A DNA stretch of 64,000 nt, from positions 1 to 64,000 of the forward strand of contig CAYSTJ010000022.1 in assembly GCA_964434105.1 (NCBI GenBank), written 5' to 3'. The stretch is from CAYNST01 sp964434105. GTDB lineage: Bacteria > Pseudomonadota > Gammaproteobacteria > Pseudomonadales > Cellvibrionaceae. The translations under genes and the position numbers were made by a program. The notes below the pieces were generated by a model. It worked only from the letters and a program-made list of their open reading frames with translations, searched no databases and was not told the DNA's origin. This document shows positions 20,636 to 30,410 of this stretch, piece by piece (position 1 is the first letter of the stretch; each line of letters begins with the position of its first letter).

Positions 20636-22499
20636 TTTCATTTTCCCCTTCGCTCGCCGAATCTTGGCGGGCGGTGTTCCACCAGGTATTAAATACAAGT
20701 CTGAGTCCAAGCCACCAGGCATAGATTGCAAATGGTGAATGACAGGCATCAGCGTCCAACAAACCATGAGCAAGCTCGTTGCGCAGGTTGGGGCCGAACG
20801 CATCGCAGAAAAGTGTCCTTAGTTCAAACGCTAGATCTTTACCAAACACCGCATCTGCTTCTGGTAGATCCATCAACGTGCTAAGGCCGTTCTCGTTCTC
20901 AATGCCATCCTTGTCGAGATTGGTTGTTTTCGCCCCAGCTTGTTTAAGGTGTACTCGAACCATGTGCTCGATTTGCGGAATGAGTATATGTAGGGCTATT
21001 ACAAAGTCTCTGTCATACCCGGCAAACAACGCCTTACCGAACAACTCATAACGATCTTTTGGAACGATGGGAGACTGTCGCGCCAAGCCAACAAAATCTT
21101 CTAAACACAACCGATGCTCAAGCAATAGGACTTCTAGCGCAGGCCAGATATCACCTTGAACGATAATGCTGACCAATATTCCATAGTCGCGAATCATTTC
21201 CGCTCGTATGGCCACCTCATCGTCGGAAGAGGGTTCAGTTCCTAAACCCATTGCAGGTCGCTTTGCGATGACCCGACCATCGTGGCTCATCACTGTGGCG
21301 GAAAAAAGAGATTGCAAAGGATGCTGACGCATCCGTTCCAGTGCACTTTCGCGCATCTCATCAACCCGCGCTCCGCGATGAAGATTTGCAAAAGCCCGCA
21401 GCGCGTTAAGGGGCGATTTTCCGCTAACGGATTTTCGAGCATTATCGACAAGCTGACTGATATCAACGCTAGGTGTTCTGATTAGGCCCATTTCACCTAG
21501 CGATTTTTCGCCTGAATCGTTTAGGTGAGATCGGAGTTCCGCTATACGTTCATCAACTTGATAAACTGCGCGTTCTGAGCGAGGAATTGCGCGATAAGTT
21601 TGAATCGCATTTTCGTAAAAACTGGCTGCCACCATGTGACTAGGGCTGCTGGTTGAGGTTTGTGCGATGGCTTCTTTAACCCAGCCATCAGCAACCGCTT
21701 TGGTCATCTCGGCGGCTTTTGATTCGTCTGGTATTAAGCGAAACCATTCAGCCGATGCCGAAAAAAACTCTCGGGATCGGTGCAAATCGCCTTCCCCATC
21801 AAACGCATTTGCCAACTTTTCAAGCTTTTGCGCAACAACAGCTTTATGATCACGACCTAACCCATTCGATTTCAGAAGATCAGCTAACCACAGGCCCAAG
21901 AAACCGTCTTTAGCTTCAGCGCCATTGAAAGCAGTAATGATAAAAGCCTCCATCTGCGCAACCCGATCCCCAGCACCTGCCTTGAGCATACGAGCTAGCC
22001 TAATGGCTCGCGCCCAACATTCACGACCATCACGAATCCATGTTTCTGTATCCAGAGGAATAGCGCGATAGGCGTCGATGGAGGCAAGCGCGAAAGACAC
22101 TTCTCTTGGCTTTCTCTTTAGCCAAACCAAGTCGGCAAGCCTAGCCTTCAGTCGAACATCATCAATTTCTGCAACAATGGCTGCAAAGAAATCAATATCG
22201 GATTCGAACAAATCATCCGGTATCACAGAGCGTCGATCGTGGAATACAGCAACAGGTTTGAACGGCTCATTTAAACTTGCTGGTGATAACATCATTGAGC
22301 AGGCATCGGCCAGCAACCAAAGCACTTTGCCATGCTCATTGCGCCCCTCATCAATAGCTGTCCGAGCGGCAGACGAAAATGCCTGCCACATGGATGAATA
22401 GCCTTCACGAGAAGCCGATACTAAGGCCTCCTGCCAGCCGCTCGCGGAGAAATGTTCGAGGGTAATGGCTAGGTCGGCTGGGTAGCGTTGATTTGTCAT
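20628..22499 (-). CDS. DUF4209-like protein embedded in the DISARM operon
   Basis: A 623-residue protein placed between the adenine methylase and drmA, overlapping both (4 bases upstream, 8 downstream). The C-terminal region holds LRNELAHGLLD near residue 583, matching the RNxxxHG-type motif that defines DUF4209, with a preceding helix-rich segment (FVIALHILIPQIEHMVRVHL). RNxxxH motifs are also the mark of HEPN ribonucleases, so an RNase or abortive role is possible but unproven. The N-terminal 400 residues look alpha-helical, perhaps repeat-like, and are not recognised. It is not one of the named core DISARM genes. Its tight coupling argues that it belongs to the system. Confidence 0.75.
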   Translation of the reverse strand: MTNQRYPADLAITLEHFSASGWQEALVSASREGYSSMWQAFSSAARTAIDEGRNEHGKVLWLLADACSMMLSPASLNEPFKPVAVFHDRRSVIPDDLFESDIDFFAAIVAEIDDVRLKARLADLVWLKRKPREVSFALASIDAYRAIPLDTETWIRDGRECWARAIRLARMLKAGAGDRVAQMEAFIITAFNGAEAKDGFLGLWLADLLKSNGLGRDHKAVVAQKLEKLANAFDGEGDLHRSREFFSASAEWFRLIPDESKAAEMTKAVADGWVKEAIAQTSTSSPSHMVAASFYENAIQTYRAIPRSERAVYQVDERIAELRSHLNDSGEKSLGEMGLIRTPSVDISQLVDNARKSVSGKSPLNALRAFANLHRGARVDEMRESALERMRQHPLQSLFSATVMSHDGRVIAKRPAMGLGTEPSSDDEVAIRAEMIRDYGILVSIIVQGDIWPALEVLLLEHRLCLEDFVGLARQSPIVPKDRYELFGKALFAGYDRDFVIALHILIPQIEHMVRVHLKQAGAKTTNLDKDGIENENGLSTLMDLPEADAVFGKDLAFELRTLFCDAFGPNLRNELAHGLLDADACHSPFAIYAWWLGLRLVFNTWWNTARQDSASEGENEND

Positions 22500-25400
22500 T
22501 CATCCACCTCGCCGAAATCAAAGCCAGGTTGAGTACTAGTTTCTATTGATTGGTTGATTTGTGTTTGAATGCTTTTCCGTTTTTTAGTGGTTTTCTTCTC
22601 TTTCGGGAAATCGGAAACGTCCTCTTCAAATCGTTCATGGTTAAGTTTAAGTAGCCGCTGAAGCACTTCACGCCGAGCTGCTTCGGAGATAGTAAATCGA
22701 ACACCTTGTTTCGTCTCATGATATCCATATGAGAGATCCAAATCATCCCAGCCATATGCATTCAAAACCAGCTCATCCATTTCCTTTTGCAACTTTCTCA
22801 GATCGACAATATCTCCGTCTGAGATTTTTGGATCATGCAAATGATTGTATATTTCTGTTAACCCTTCGCCTCTTTCGGCTAGCATAGCTTCTCGACTTTG
22901 GTGATATTTATTGCCAATCTTTTCAAGCGCTTCAGTTCTAATATGGAGAAAAGGATATGTGTCAAAATAATCTGATGGGGTATAGCGAAGAGTAGCTCCT
23001 ACAGTTGAGCTACCTCGACGCACCCATGCATCGTGTATTGAGCTTTGAACCATTGCAAAACTCGACCAAGAAGGAAGGTCAACAATACACAATGATTCTT
23101 GGAAAACATGCCGAGTAGATACAGCAACAAAAGCCACGTACTTTGTATGGCGAGAAATGACAAAAACTTTATCTTGCGATCGTATTCGACCATATAGTGC
23201 AGGCCGCTTATCGCCGTGATGCCACCAATATTTTTTATGTGCCTCCCTTCGAGCTTTATCTCTTTGAGGCTTAACAAGCTCCCTAACTCTATCCAAAAGC
23301 TCCGGCCAATTCTTCTCGCAATAATCCAAGCCATAATCCCTAAAATCTATAGCCCATCGACTCGCTTCGTGGGCGCAATGACTATTGACGTCATCCCCGC
23401 CAAGATAAGGATAAATAACTTCGGAATTTTTACTGTTTTTTAAGATGTAATTATTGGCCTCACTCTCGGACAAAACGAAACCCATTCCCGCAAGCACAGA
23501 ACCTTGGAAGTTAATTTGTTTATTTTGTGGAAAAACAAATGCCTCCCCCCAACCAGCCTCATCATCCAAAACCGGTGATATGTAATCCACGACTGTGTCA
23601 TTTAAAATCATTGGGGCTTGCCATCTGCCCTTTGAAATAACAACAAGTGCCGCTACCACAGTGGCTTTTCCAGGCCAATTAAAAGATGAAACGGCAAATC
23701 GAATAATAGCGTTGTAGTTACTTACTATTTGAGATAAGCCAGTTTTAGCGGTATCACCCTGTCCGATAGTATTTGTGGAAAGCAGACCAAGATTCGATTC
23801 TGACTTGAGAATCTCAATGGCTCTTAGAAAGAAAAAAGCGCACAAGTCAGAATTCAGGCTTGAATGAGGCCACTCTAGCTGGAGCCAACTCAAATACGAA
23901 TTTCCGAGGCCACCCCTCATTCTACGGCCCCCCATAAATGGTGGGTTTCCAATGACTCCGTCAAAGCCTCCACGCTCAAAGACTTCCGGGAATTCCAAGA
24001 CCCAATGGAAAGGCTTTCTTGGGGGACTACCCAATGGCAAATCTACAGACAGCAAACTTCTGCCTGAAGAAAATATTTTCTTCCCTGCTTCACTATCACC
24101 TTCTATATAGGCTGTTGCCCATGTAGAAAGGTTATCCAACGACGATCCTAAAGCTCGCGCATTTCCAGCGGATGCCAATATTTCACCGATCATTGCATCG
24201 GCAATATTTTCTATATGCTCCAGTTTTTGTTGGGCTTCCTGATTCAACATTTCCATGTTTTGGACATCCCGGATATCCCGGATCGGTGTTTCTCGAAGTT
24301 GTTTGCGCAGTAACATTGCCTTTTTAACAGCCGCATCAATATTTGAAGCGAACAAGGATACGGTCTGCTTCTTCTCCGGATGCAAAGAGAACTTCGTTAA
24401 CTGCTCTAATTTGTGAAGACCGAGCAGGCTGTCACCGGCTCGCAAATTATGATCAAGAAAACCGAATGGGAGTCCCTTGGCCAACGTCACCAACCATATC
24501 GAGAGTTTGGCAAGTTCGACCGCCAGCGGGTTCAGATCGACGCCGTACAGGCAGCGTTCGGCAATGAGGCGGCGCGCGATCACCGTGCGGGCTTCACTGT
24601 CTCGCGGCAGAGGCTCCTTAGTTGCTCCTGCTTCCAGAACCTCACCATCGACGCTCACGGTTTTGCCCAAAGCTTCAGCCTGTGACCAAGCTTCAACGAG
24701 GCGATCGGACAACCAACGGCAGGCCTGCACTAAGAATGCGCCCGAGCCCATGGCAGGGTCGCAGATCTTGAGGTCGAGCAGTTCAGCGGGTGATTTGAGC
24801 TGCCACTGCTCGCGCGGTGTTCCCTCGGCAGGGCCGACATAGGCCACTGGCGTGAGCGTCTCCGTGACGATGGCTTCGGTCAGCGATTTCGGGGTGTAGT
24901 GGGTGCCGGTTTCGCGCCGGTCGGAACCGGTAGTGACGATGAAAGCACCTGCGGGATAAACCAGCGGATAACCCCATGGATCTGTGCGCAGCAGGTGGGT
25001 ATAGGGTTTGACGCGGTCGCGGAGCTTGGTGTCGCCCTGACAAGCGGTCAGCAGGCGATCGCCCAAGTTGTCGTCGACGAGTTTTGCCAGATCATTGCGC
25101 ACTCGGCTGGCGGAACTGCCGGAGCGCTCTTGTAGCAACTCGGCGAGTCGCTCTGCACCATCCAAACGAGCGGAATCTAGCTCAGCCAGTTTGACCCATG
25201 GGGTCTTGGCATTTTTGGTGGCATCCAGTTCCAGCGTGACTTCATCGGTGCGTTTGACGGTGCGCTCAAGCAAACCCTCATACACATAGCCGATCTGTTC
25301 GACATCCAGCACACGATAAGACAGCGTGCGCCCCTGGAATTGCTGAATGGCCTCCAGTAACAACAGCACAGTACGATTGTCGATAGGTAGCGGCTTGGCT

Positions 25401-26554
25401 GCATCGGTGCGCCAGCTAGAGCCTTTGGCTCGTCCCTCAAGGAAGGGAAAGCGATCAGGATCGAACAATGAACCACCCAGTGCGGGCAAGCGCAAGTTTT
25501 CGTGCTCAATACCGCCGAATACGGCGCGAAAGATCGCGAGTAAACGCGACCAAGCGTCCCAGCGTCGTTCCAGAATTTCCTCAGACTCCTTGCGCAACTG
25601 CATGCGCAAGGTGGAGAGCGCGTAGTTGGCCTCGTATCGTTCGTCGCCCATCAGCAGCAGGCCACGCTCTTCGGCAGAGAGCATGAACACCAAGCGCATC
25701 ATCACCGTCAGCGCAGCTTCATACAGCTCGGGCTCTTTGACGTCGTGCAGCAGCTCACGGTTGCGATCCTGATCGGCTTTATCGAGGGATTGAATCAACA
25801 CCTCTACGGCGCGGCGGACTTGCTCGCCAAGGGCGTCGGTGACTTCGTCTTGAAACTTCAGGGAGCGATCGAACAGTGTGGGCAGTTTTTCGGACTCGTC
25901 GACGAAGAAACGACGAATGCCGAGCAGATGCACGAAGGCCTGCAGAGTGATGGGCTCTTGGCTCCAGATGCGGGCATACCAACTGGCGAAGGTTGTGACG
26001 GCACCTACCGGGGCATCCACCAGCATCCAGCGCTCGCCGTTGGTCACCAATCCGAGTCGACAGCCCAGTGAACGGCACAATTGCACCATGCGATCGGCAG
26101 GTGTGGCGGCCCAACCGTCCTGTTTCAGCGTGGCATCAAGATCGACATCTTGCGCATAGGTTTGGATCAGTAGCAGAGGCTTGTTGGCGTGTTGCTCGTC
26201 GATTACCGCAAGATCGGGCGACAGCGCTACGTCGTGTTCAGGCAGGTTGGCTTGGAGGTTGGCGTCGCACCAGTCGGCTCGTTTGAGCACATCGCCTTTG
26301 CCGTCTTCATCAAGCTCAAGGCCGCGCGATAGCACTTCGTCGATCCACGCCAGGTGCAACTCAGCGAATTGTGCATCTTCCAGCTCTAGCGCTTCACGCC
26401 ATTCCTCGTAGGCTTGGCGCAGACGCTTGCGCTTGCTGGCATCAAGTTCTTCCAGTCCTTGCGGACAGGCCTCTTTTAGAACAGGAACGGCGAGGAAGGG
26501 GCCGGAGACCTCAATCAGGGACAGCCAATCATGATGTTGAATAGGCGCTGTCAT
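22496..26554 (-). CDS. drmMI: DrmMI-like N6-adenine DNA methyltransferase
   Basis: A 1352-residue methylase of the large Eco57I/PglX-like class. The SAM-binding motif is DPAMGSGAFLVQA at about residue 595, and the catalytic motif IV is NPPF (IGNPPFMGG, about residue 868), which indicates N6-adenine methylation. The N-terminal 450 residues and the C-terminal half, with the presumed target-recognition domain, are family-specific. Class 1 DISARM systems carry such an enzyme (DrmMI) to mark self DNA. The coding strand changes sharply in base composition: 38 of 60 bases are G or C at 25021-25080, but only 16 of 60 at 23401-23460. That is consistent with exchange of the recognition part. It overlaps both neighbours by ATGA. 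Confidence 0.9.
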   Translation of the reverse strand: MTAPIQHHDWLSLIEVSGPFLAVPVLKEACPQGLEELDASKRKRLRQAYEEWREALELEDAQFAELHLAWIDEVLSRGLELDEDGKGDVLKRADWCDANLQANLPEHDVALSPDLAVIDEQHANKPLLLIQTYAQDVDLDATLKQDGWAATPADRMVQLCRSLGCRLGLVTNGERWMLVDAPVGAVTTFASWYARIWSQEPITLQAFVHLLGIRRFFVDESEKLPTLFDRSLKFQDEVTDALGEQVRRAVEVLIQSLDKADQDRNRELLHDVKEPELYEAALTVMMRLVFMLSAEERGLLLMGDERYEANYALSTLRMQLRKESEEILERRWDAWSRLLAIFRAVFGGIEHENLRLPALGGSLFDPDRFPFLEGRAKGSSWRTDAAKPLPIDNRTVLLLLEAIQQFQGRTLSYRVLDVEQIGYVYEGLLERTVKRTDEVTLELDATKNAKTPWVKLAELDSARLDGAERLAELLQERSGSSASRVRNDLAKLVDDNLGDRLLTACQGDTKLRDRVKPYTHLLRTDPWGYPLVYPAGAFIVTTGSDRRETGTHYTPKSLTEAIVTETLTPVAYVGPAEGTPREQWQLKSPAELLDLKICDPAMGSGAFLVQACRWLSDRLVEAWSQAEALGKTVSVDGEVLEAGATKEPLPRDSEARTVIARRLIAERCLYGVDLNPLAVELAKLSIWLVTLAKGLPFGFLDHNLRAGDSLLGLHKLEQLTKFSLHPEKKQTVSLFASNIDAAVKKAMLLRKQLRETPIRDIRDVQNMEMLNQEAQQKLEHIENIADAMIGEILASAGNARALGSSLDNLSTWATAYIEGDSEAGKKIFSSGRSLLSVDLPLGSPPRKPFHWVLEFPEVFERGGFDGVIGNPPFMGGRRMRGGLGNSYLSWLQLEWPHSSLNSDLCAFFFLRAIEILKSESNLGLLSTNTIGQGDTAKTGLSQIVSNYNAIIRFAVSSFNWPGKATVVAALVVISKGRWQAPMILNDTVVDYISPVLDDEAGWGEAFVFPQNKQINFQGSVLAGMGFVLSESEANNYILKNSKNSEVIYPYLGGDDVNSHCAHEASRWAIDFRDYGLDYCEKNWPELLDRVRELVKPQRDKARREAHKKYWWHHGDKRPALYGRIRSQDKVFVISRHTKYVAFVAVSTRHVFQESLCIVDLPSWSSFAMVQSSIHDAWVRRGSSTVGATLRYTPSDYFDTYPFLHIRTEALEKIGNKYHQSREAMLAERGEGLTEIYNHLHDPKISDGDIVDLRKLQKEMDELVLNAYGWDDLDLSYGYHETKQGVRFTISEAARREVLQRLLKLNHERFEEDVSDFPKEKKTTKKRKSIQTQINQSIETSTQPGFDFGEVDE

Positions 26555-27186
26555 TCAGGTTGCTCCTCGAAAAACGCAATGGTGACGCCTATGCCTGTAC
26601 TCGCCCAACGGTGGCCACATCCACAGATCATGGATTGGTCGAGATCAATATATGCCTTCGTCCCACAATCTTGGCAGTGGATCCGAGCGCAATTACACCC
26701 GCGACATTGACCAGCGAGCCACCAAAACCAAGAGCCACCTTCAAAAGTAACTGCACCTTCCTGATCAAGAACAATGCAGTCCACTTCACAGGATGGGCAC
26801 ATCTTCCATTTGTCTGGAACGACCAGATCCAATGCATCTTCTATGGAGAGTAATTCGAGGGAACACCCGACATGGTCGGCCTTTTTCTTGGCGGGCTCTG
26901 TCCAACCATTCGCCGCGACGACGATAGCTTTGTTTGCGCCTACTGCGTCTGCAAGTGCAATTACTGATTCAAGATCTCTTACATCAATAGGGGAAGCATG
27001 AAACTTTGCATCTATAATCATCTTTAAGGAATGACCCTTTGCATTGATCTCAATGAGCACGTCAATTTGCCGTGGCTGACCAGTCACCCTGTCCGGCACC
27101 ATGACGTTTCTGCTGATATCTCCGAATCCATCAGTTTGCTCATAGAGCACGGCGACAGCCTCTTGATACTCCTGCCATGTCATCAT
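26551..27186 (-). CDS. Mrr-like restriction nuclease with zinc ribbons
   Basis: A 211-residue protein. The N-terminal domain (1-120) has the PD-(D/E)xK fold pattern of Mrr-like endonucleases: an acidic residue in RQIDVLIEI (D42), then IIDAKFH with D59 and K61, then the helix DVRDLESVIALAD. The C-terminal part is rich in zinc-ribbon pairs (CPSC at 130-133, CRGCNC at 161-166, CQDC at 171-174, CGCGH at 188-192) and may bind DNA or protein partners. It overlaps drmD and drmMI by a few bases, so it is an integral operon member. A nuclease of this kind is not part of the canonical DISARM gene set. Catalysis is inferred from residues only. Confidence 0.78.
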   Translation of the reverse strand: MMTWQEYQEAVAVLYEQTDGFGDISRNVMVPDRVTGQPRQIDVLIEINAKGHSLKMIIDAKFHASPIDVRDLESVIALADAVGANKAIVVAANGWTEPAKKKADHVGCSLELLSIEDALDLVVPDKWKMCPSCEVDCIVLDQEGAVTFEGGSWFWWLAGQCRGCNCARIHCQDCGTKAYIDLDQSMICGCGHRWASTGIGVTIAFFEEQPE

Positions 27187-30100
27187 TTCATCGTTCCCAA
27201 TGTTGATTCTGAAATGACAAATATGACTGCCACTGGAAAGGTTCGGTCATTGAGTTCGGCGTAACGAGCTCCGATAGCCTCAGCCTCCTGATGACGTTCT
27301 GCTGGAATACGGGCAAGGCGAGCCTCCAATGCCGCAGTATCGCGCCTGAGCTGTATACGTTCATCTTCTGTGAATAATGAGAGCTGAGATGGCTCCTGAT
27401 CTTTTTCAAGCTCAGCTTTTATTGCACGTTCAAGCTCGTCCAGCACTGCATTGATGTCTTCTACTTCCTGCTGCTTACGGGACTGGAGAGTGTTGGTGAG
27501 GAATTTCAGGCGGTCTTTGGATCGAGCATCAACCGTTTGCAAGATTGAATTTTGCGCTCGATCGAAACGCACACGAATAGCATCAAACAGAAAGTCTTCA
27601 GTTTTTATTGGCTTGGCCTGGTCCAACCACTGCTGAACTTTGCTAACACCGTCTTCACGGCGGAACGATTTATCGCCCAAATAGCCGCCGGCGGCTGTTA
27701 GCTCTTCGTGAAGGCGATGATGATTGCCACCCGTGACGACGAGCCGCGAGATAACTACGACGGCAGGGCCATCTATCATCACGTCTGGCACCGTACGCAC
27801 AGTTACTCGATGCAACTTTTTCACGTCATCTTGTGCCCAGACTTCCGCACGCAACAAACGCAAGCACATTTGAACCAAGCGGTGGTTCAAGTGAACAAGC
27901 ACCACATCATCACGACCGGTAGCTACGTTATGGTCAAAAGTGATAGGCCGAATTTGCTGGGTATGAGGGTGGCGTAAGCCTTCAAGGCAGCGCGCCCAAG
28001 AGCCCGACAACGCAGGCATTCTGAATACGGAGCCTTCAGGTGCGTCTTTCAGTGCGAAGGGTTCAAGCGGTGGACGGCCCGCCAAGAAAAGGCCTGTTTT
28101 AACCGCCATGAGGATATGATCAGGTGTGAGGTGGAAGTCCTGCTGTGTGGTTAACAGTCGGTCGTGCAATTTGGCGACTCGATCTTTCAGTTCGCGCTCG
28201 GCGCGTACAAAGCGTCTCGCTTTCGCTATCTTGGCTTCCGCTAAGCGGGTATCAAGGTCTTTGAGTGTACCTTCGATCAATCCAGACATCTGCGGTGCAA
28301 TAACCGGGTTGACGCTACCCATGTCTGCGCGCATGGATTCCAGCTTGCGCAGCGCTCGAATAATGTCTTCACCATGGCCACCAATGGTTGCCTTACCCTG
28401 TTCGCCGCCATCAACGGGGTGCCAGATTAAGACCTCCTCCTGGCGCTGGCCGTGTCGATCAATACGGCCGTTGCGCTGCTCCATCACATTGGGGTTGTAT
28501 GGTATCTCCAAATGGATGAGGCAATTACAGTGGTTCTGCAAGTCGATACCTTCAGACGCGGCATCGGTAGCCAGCAAGATGCGCACCGCAGAATCCTTGG
28601 GCGAGGTCTGAAAGGCTGCTTTGACTTTCTCACGCTCATCGTGTGCCATGCCACCGTGAAGGATGGCCAGTCGATCGCCTCCAAAACCGTAGCTGGCGAG
28701 GATCTCGTGCATCCACTGATGGGTGGTGCGATATTCAGTAAACAAGATGACCCGGCGATCATTCCACTGACCGTCAGTCTTGAGATTGGAGGCAAGCCAG
28801 TCGAGGACTGCATTGGCTTTAGCATCAACTTGGTTCTTAGCCGTTTGCGCCCAAGTCCTTAGCTCATTGAGCATTTGCTGCTGATCTGCCGTCAGCGGTT
28901 GCGCGCGACGTGACGCTTCTTCAACCGCTTCAGATTGAGCGTTCTCTACTTCTTGATCATCAGCATAATCTTCTTCGGTGCGCAAAATGGCCTTACGCAA
29001 TATGCGTTCTGCCATGTCGCCTTTGTCCTTGCGTTGATCGCCAGAGGTAAGGCTGGCAAGGTGTTTTTCAAGCGTGGATGCGAAGGCGGCCGGAGATGAG
29101 AAAAGGCGCTTTTTCAGAAGCTGATTGACGAAAGATGTGCCGAACGAACTACCTGCTTTTTCCGCAGCCTGCTCACGACTCGCACAGTACTCATTGAGTT
29201 TTTTATGAATGGCTCTTTCTTGTGCCGAGTACTGAGCCAACAGCGCCTGAAGCTTGCGCTGCGGGTAAAGTGGTTTTCCATCTGCATCAACCAAATCGCT
29301 CTTAAGGCGGCGAATCAATACCTGACTCAGCTGCTTCTCATCTGGCAGGATGTTTCGGGCGAAACGTTGGTCGTCTAGCAACTCCAATAGCGAAGTGAAG
29401 GATTCGGTGTAGCCGTTGTGCGGCGTCGCGGTGAGAAATAACCGATGCTGGAAATGCGGGCTAATAGACCGAATGAAGCGCGTGCGCTGACTTTCCAGCG
29501 CATAGTTTGCACCGGCAGCAGGTGCAATGTTGTGTGCTTCGTCAACCACGAGCATGTCGAATTTACGTGGATAGCTGGTGTGCGCTGGAAGAACATCGCG
29601 CATGGCACGCAGGCCTTCGCCGCTCTTTACCCAGTCCATGGAGGCGATCAATCGCGGATGCGACGTCCAAGGGTTGGCGTGAATTCCACGCTCTCTTCGC
29701 AATTGCTTGATGTAGGCTGTATCTACGACTCGGAACTCCAGGCCGAATTTTTCCAGCATCTCAACACGCCACTTCTCTTGCAGTGATGCAGGGCAAATGA
29801 TCAAAACGGTCCGCGCTCGATGACGCAGGAGCATTTCCTGAATAACTAAACCAGCCTCAATGGTTTTCCCCAAGCCAACATCATCAGCGATCAACAGGTT
29901 CACGCGAGCCATGTCAATGGCCCGTACTAACGGATCAAGCTGGAAGTCCTCAATGCTGACGCCGCTTCGGAAAGGTGCTTGCAGAAAGCCTCTATCCGCA
30001 TTGGTGGCAGCGCCCCAGCGCACAGCATCAAGAAAGGCCTCAAGAGTTTCCGAATCGTCCTGACCTGTGATTGACGGTAGGCCAGAGCGCTCAATGATTT

Positions 30101-30320
30101 GTGCACCGGGCTCTATTTCCCAGATGACCTCAAGTTCCTCTCCGAGACCATCTTCGTCAATCGAAGACAACTTGGCATGGTGTTGTCCCGGTTTGCTGAT
30201 ATCTTCAAGGCCGGAGCGATGTACATCGGCTACGATCCACTGTCTACGACGGACCTCTACTAGCTGCCCTGGTTCAGGCCGCGATGTGTACACACTTTTT
30301 GTTTTTGTGTTGTCCGCCAC
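27183..30320 (-). CDS. drmD: DrmD-like SNF2 helicase
   Basis: A 1045-residue SNF2-family translocase. Motif I is LIADDVGLGKTIEAGLVIQE (about residues 137-156), motif II is VVDEAHN (about 255), motif III is LTATPHNGYTESF (about 300), and motif VI is RNGRIDRHGQ (about 617). The C-terminal 350 residues are helical and family-specific, with a coiled-coil-like, Glu/Arg-rich end. The presence of DrmD with DrmMI defines class 1 DISARM. It begins 90 bases after the cytosine methylase gene, the largest gap inside the operon, so a second promoter there is possible. Confidence 0.9.
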   Translation of the reverse strand: MADNTKTKSVYTSRPEPGQLVEVRRRQWIVADVHRSGLEDISKPGQHHAKLSSIDEDGLGEELEVIWEIEPGAQIIERSGLPSITGQDDSETLEAFLDAVRWGAATNADRGFLQAPFRSGVSIEDFQLDPLVRAIDMARVNLLIADDVGLGKTIEAGLVIQEMLLRHRARTVLIICPASLQEKWRVEMLEKFGLEFRVVDTAYIKQLRRERGIHANPWTSHPRLIASMDWVKSGEGLRAMRDVLPAHTSYPRKFDMLVVDEAHNIAPAAGANYALESQRTRFIRSISPHFQHRLFLTATPHNGYTESFTSLLELLDDQRFARNILPDEKQLSQVLIRRLKSDLVDADGKPLYPQRKLQALLAQYSAQERAIHKKLNEYCASREQAAEKAGSSFGTSFVNQLLKKRLFSSPAAFASTLEKHLASLTSGDQRKDKGDMAERILRKAILRTEEDYADDQEVENAQSEAVEEASRRAQPLTADQQQMLNELRTWAQTAKNQVDAKANAVLDWLASNLKTDGQWNDRRVILFTEYRTTHQWMHEILASYGFGGDRLAILHGGMAHDEREKVKAAFQTSPKDSAVRILLATDAASEGIDLQNHCNCLIHLEIPYNPNVMEQRNGRIDRHGQRQEEVLIWHPVDGGEQGKATIGGHGEDIIRALRKLESMRADMGSVNPVIAPQMSGLIEGTLKDLDTRLAEAKIAKARRFVRAERELKDRVAKLHDRLLTTQQDFHLTPDHILMAVKTGLFLAGRPPLEPFALKDAPEGSVFRMPALSGSWARCLEGLRHPHTQQIRPITFDHNVATGRDDVVLVHLNHRLVQMCLRLLRAEVWAQDDVKKLHRVTVRTVPDVMIDGPAVVVISRLVVTGGNHHRLHEELTAAGGYLGDKSFRREDGVSKVQQWLDQAKPIKTEDFLFDAIRVRFDRAQNSILQTVDARSKDRLKFLTNTLQSRKQQEVEDINAVLDELERAIKAELEKDQEPSQLSLFTEDERIQLRRDTAALEARLARIPAERHQEAEAIGARYAELNDRTFPVAVIFVISESTLGTMK

Positions 30321-30410
30321 GTGATTGGCCCACTATTAATTATTTTTGTTCTTACGTTTTTAACGCTGGTGGCAAGGTGATGACCGCAGAATGTCTGCTA
30401 AACACTCAAA

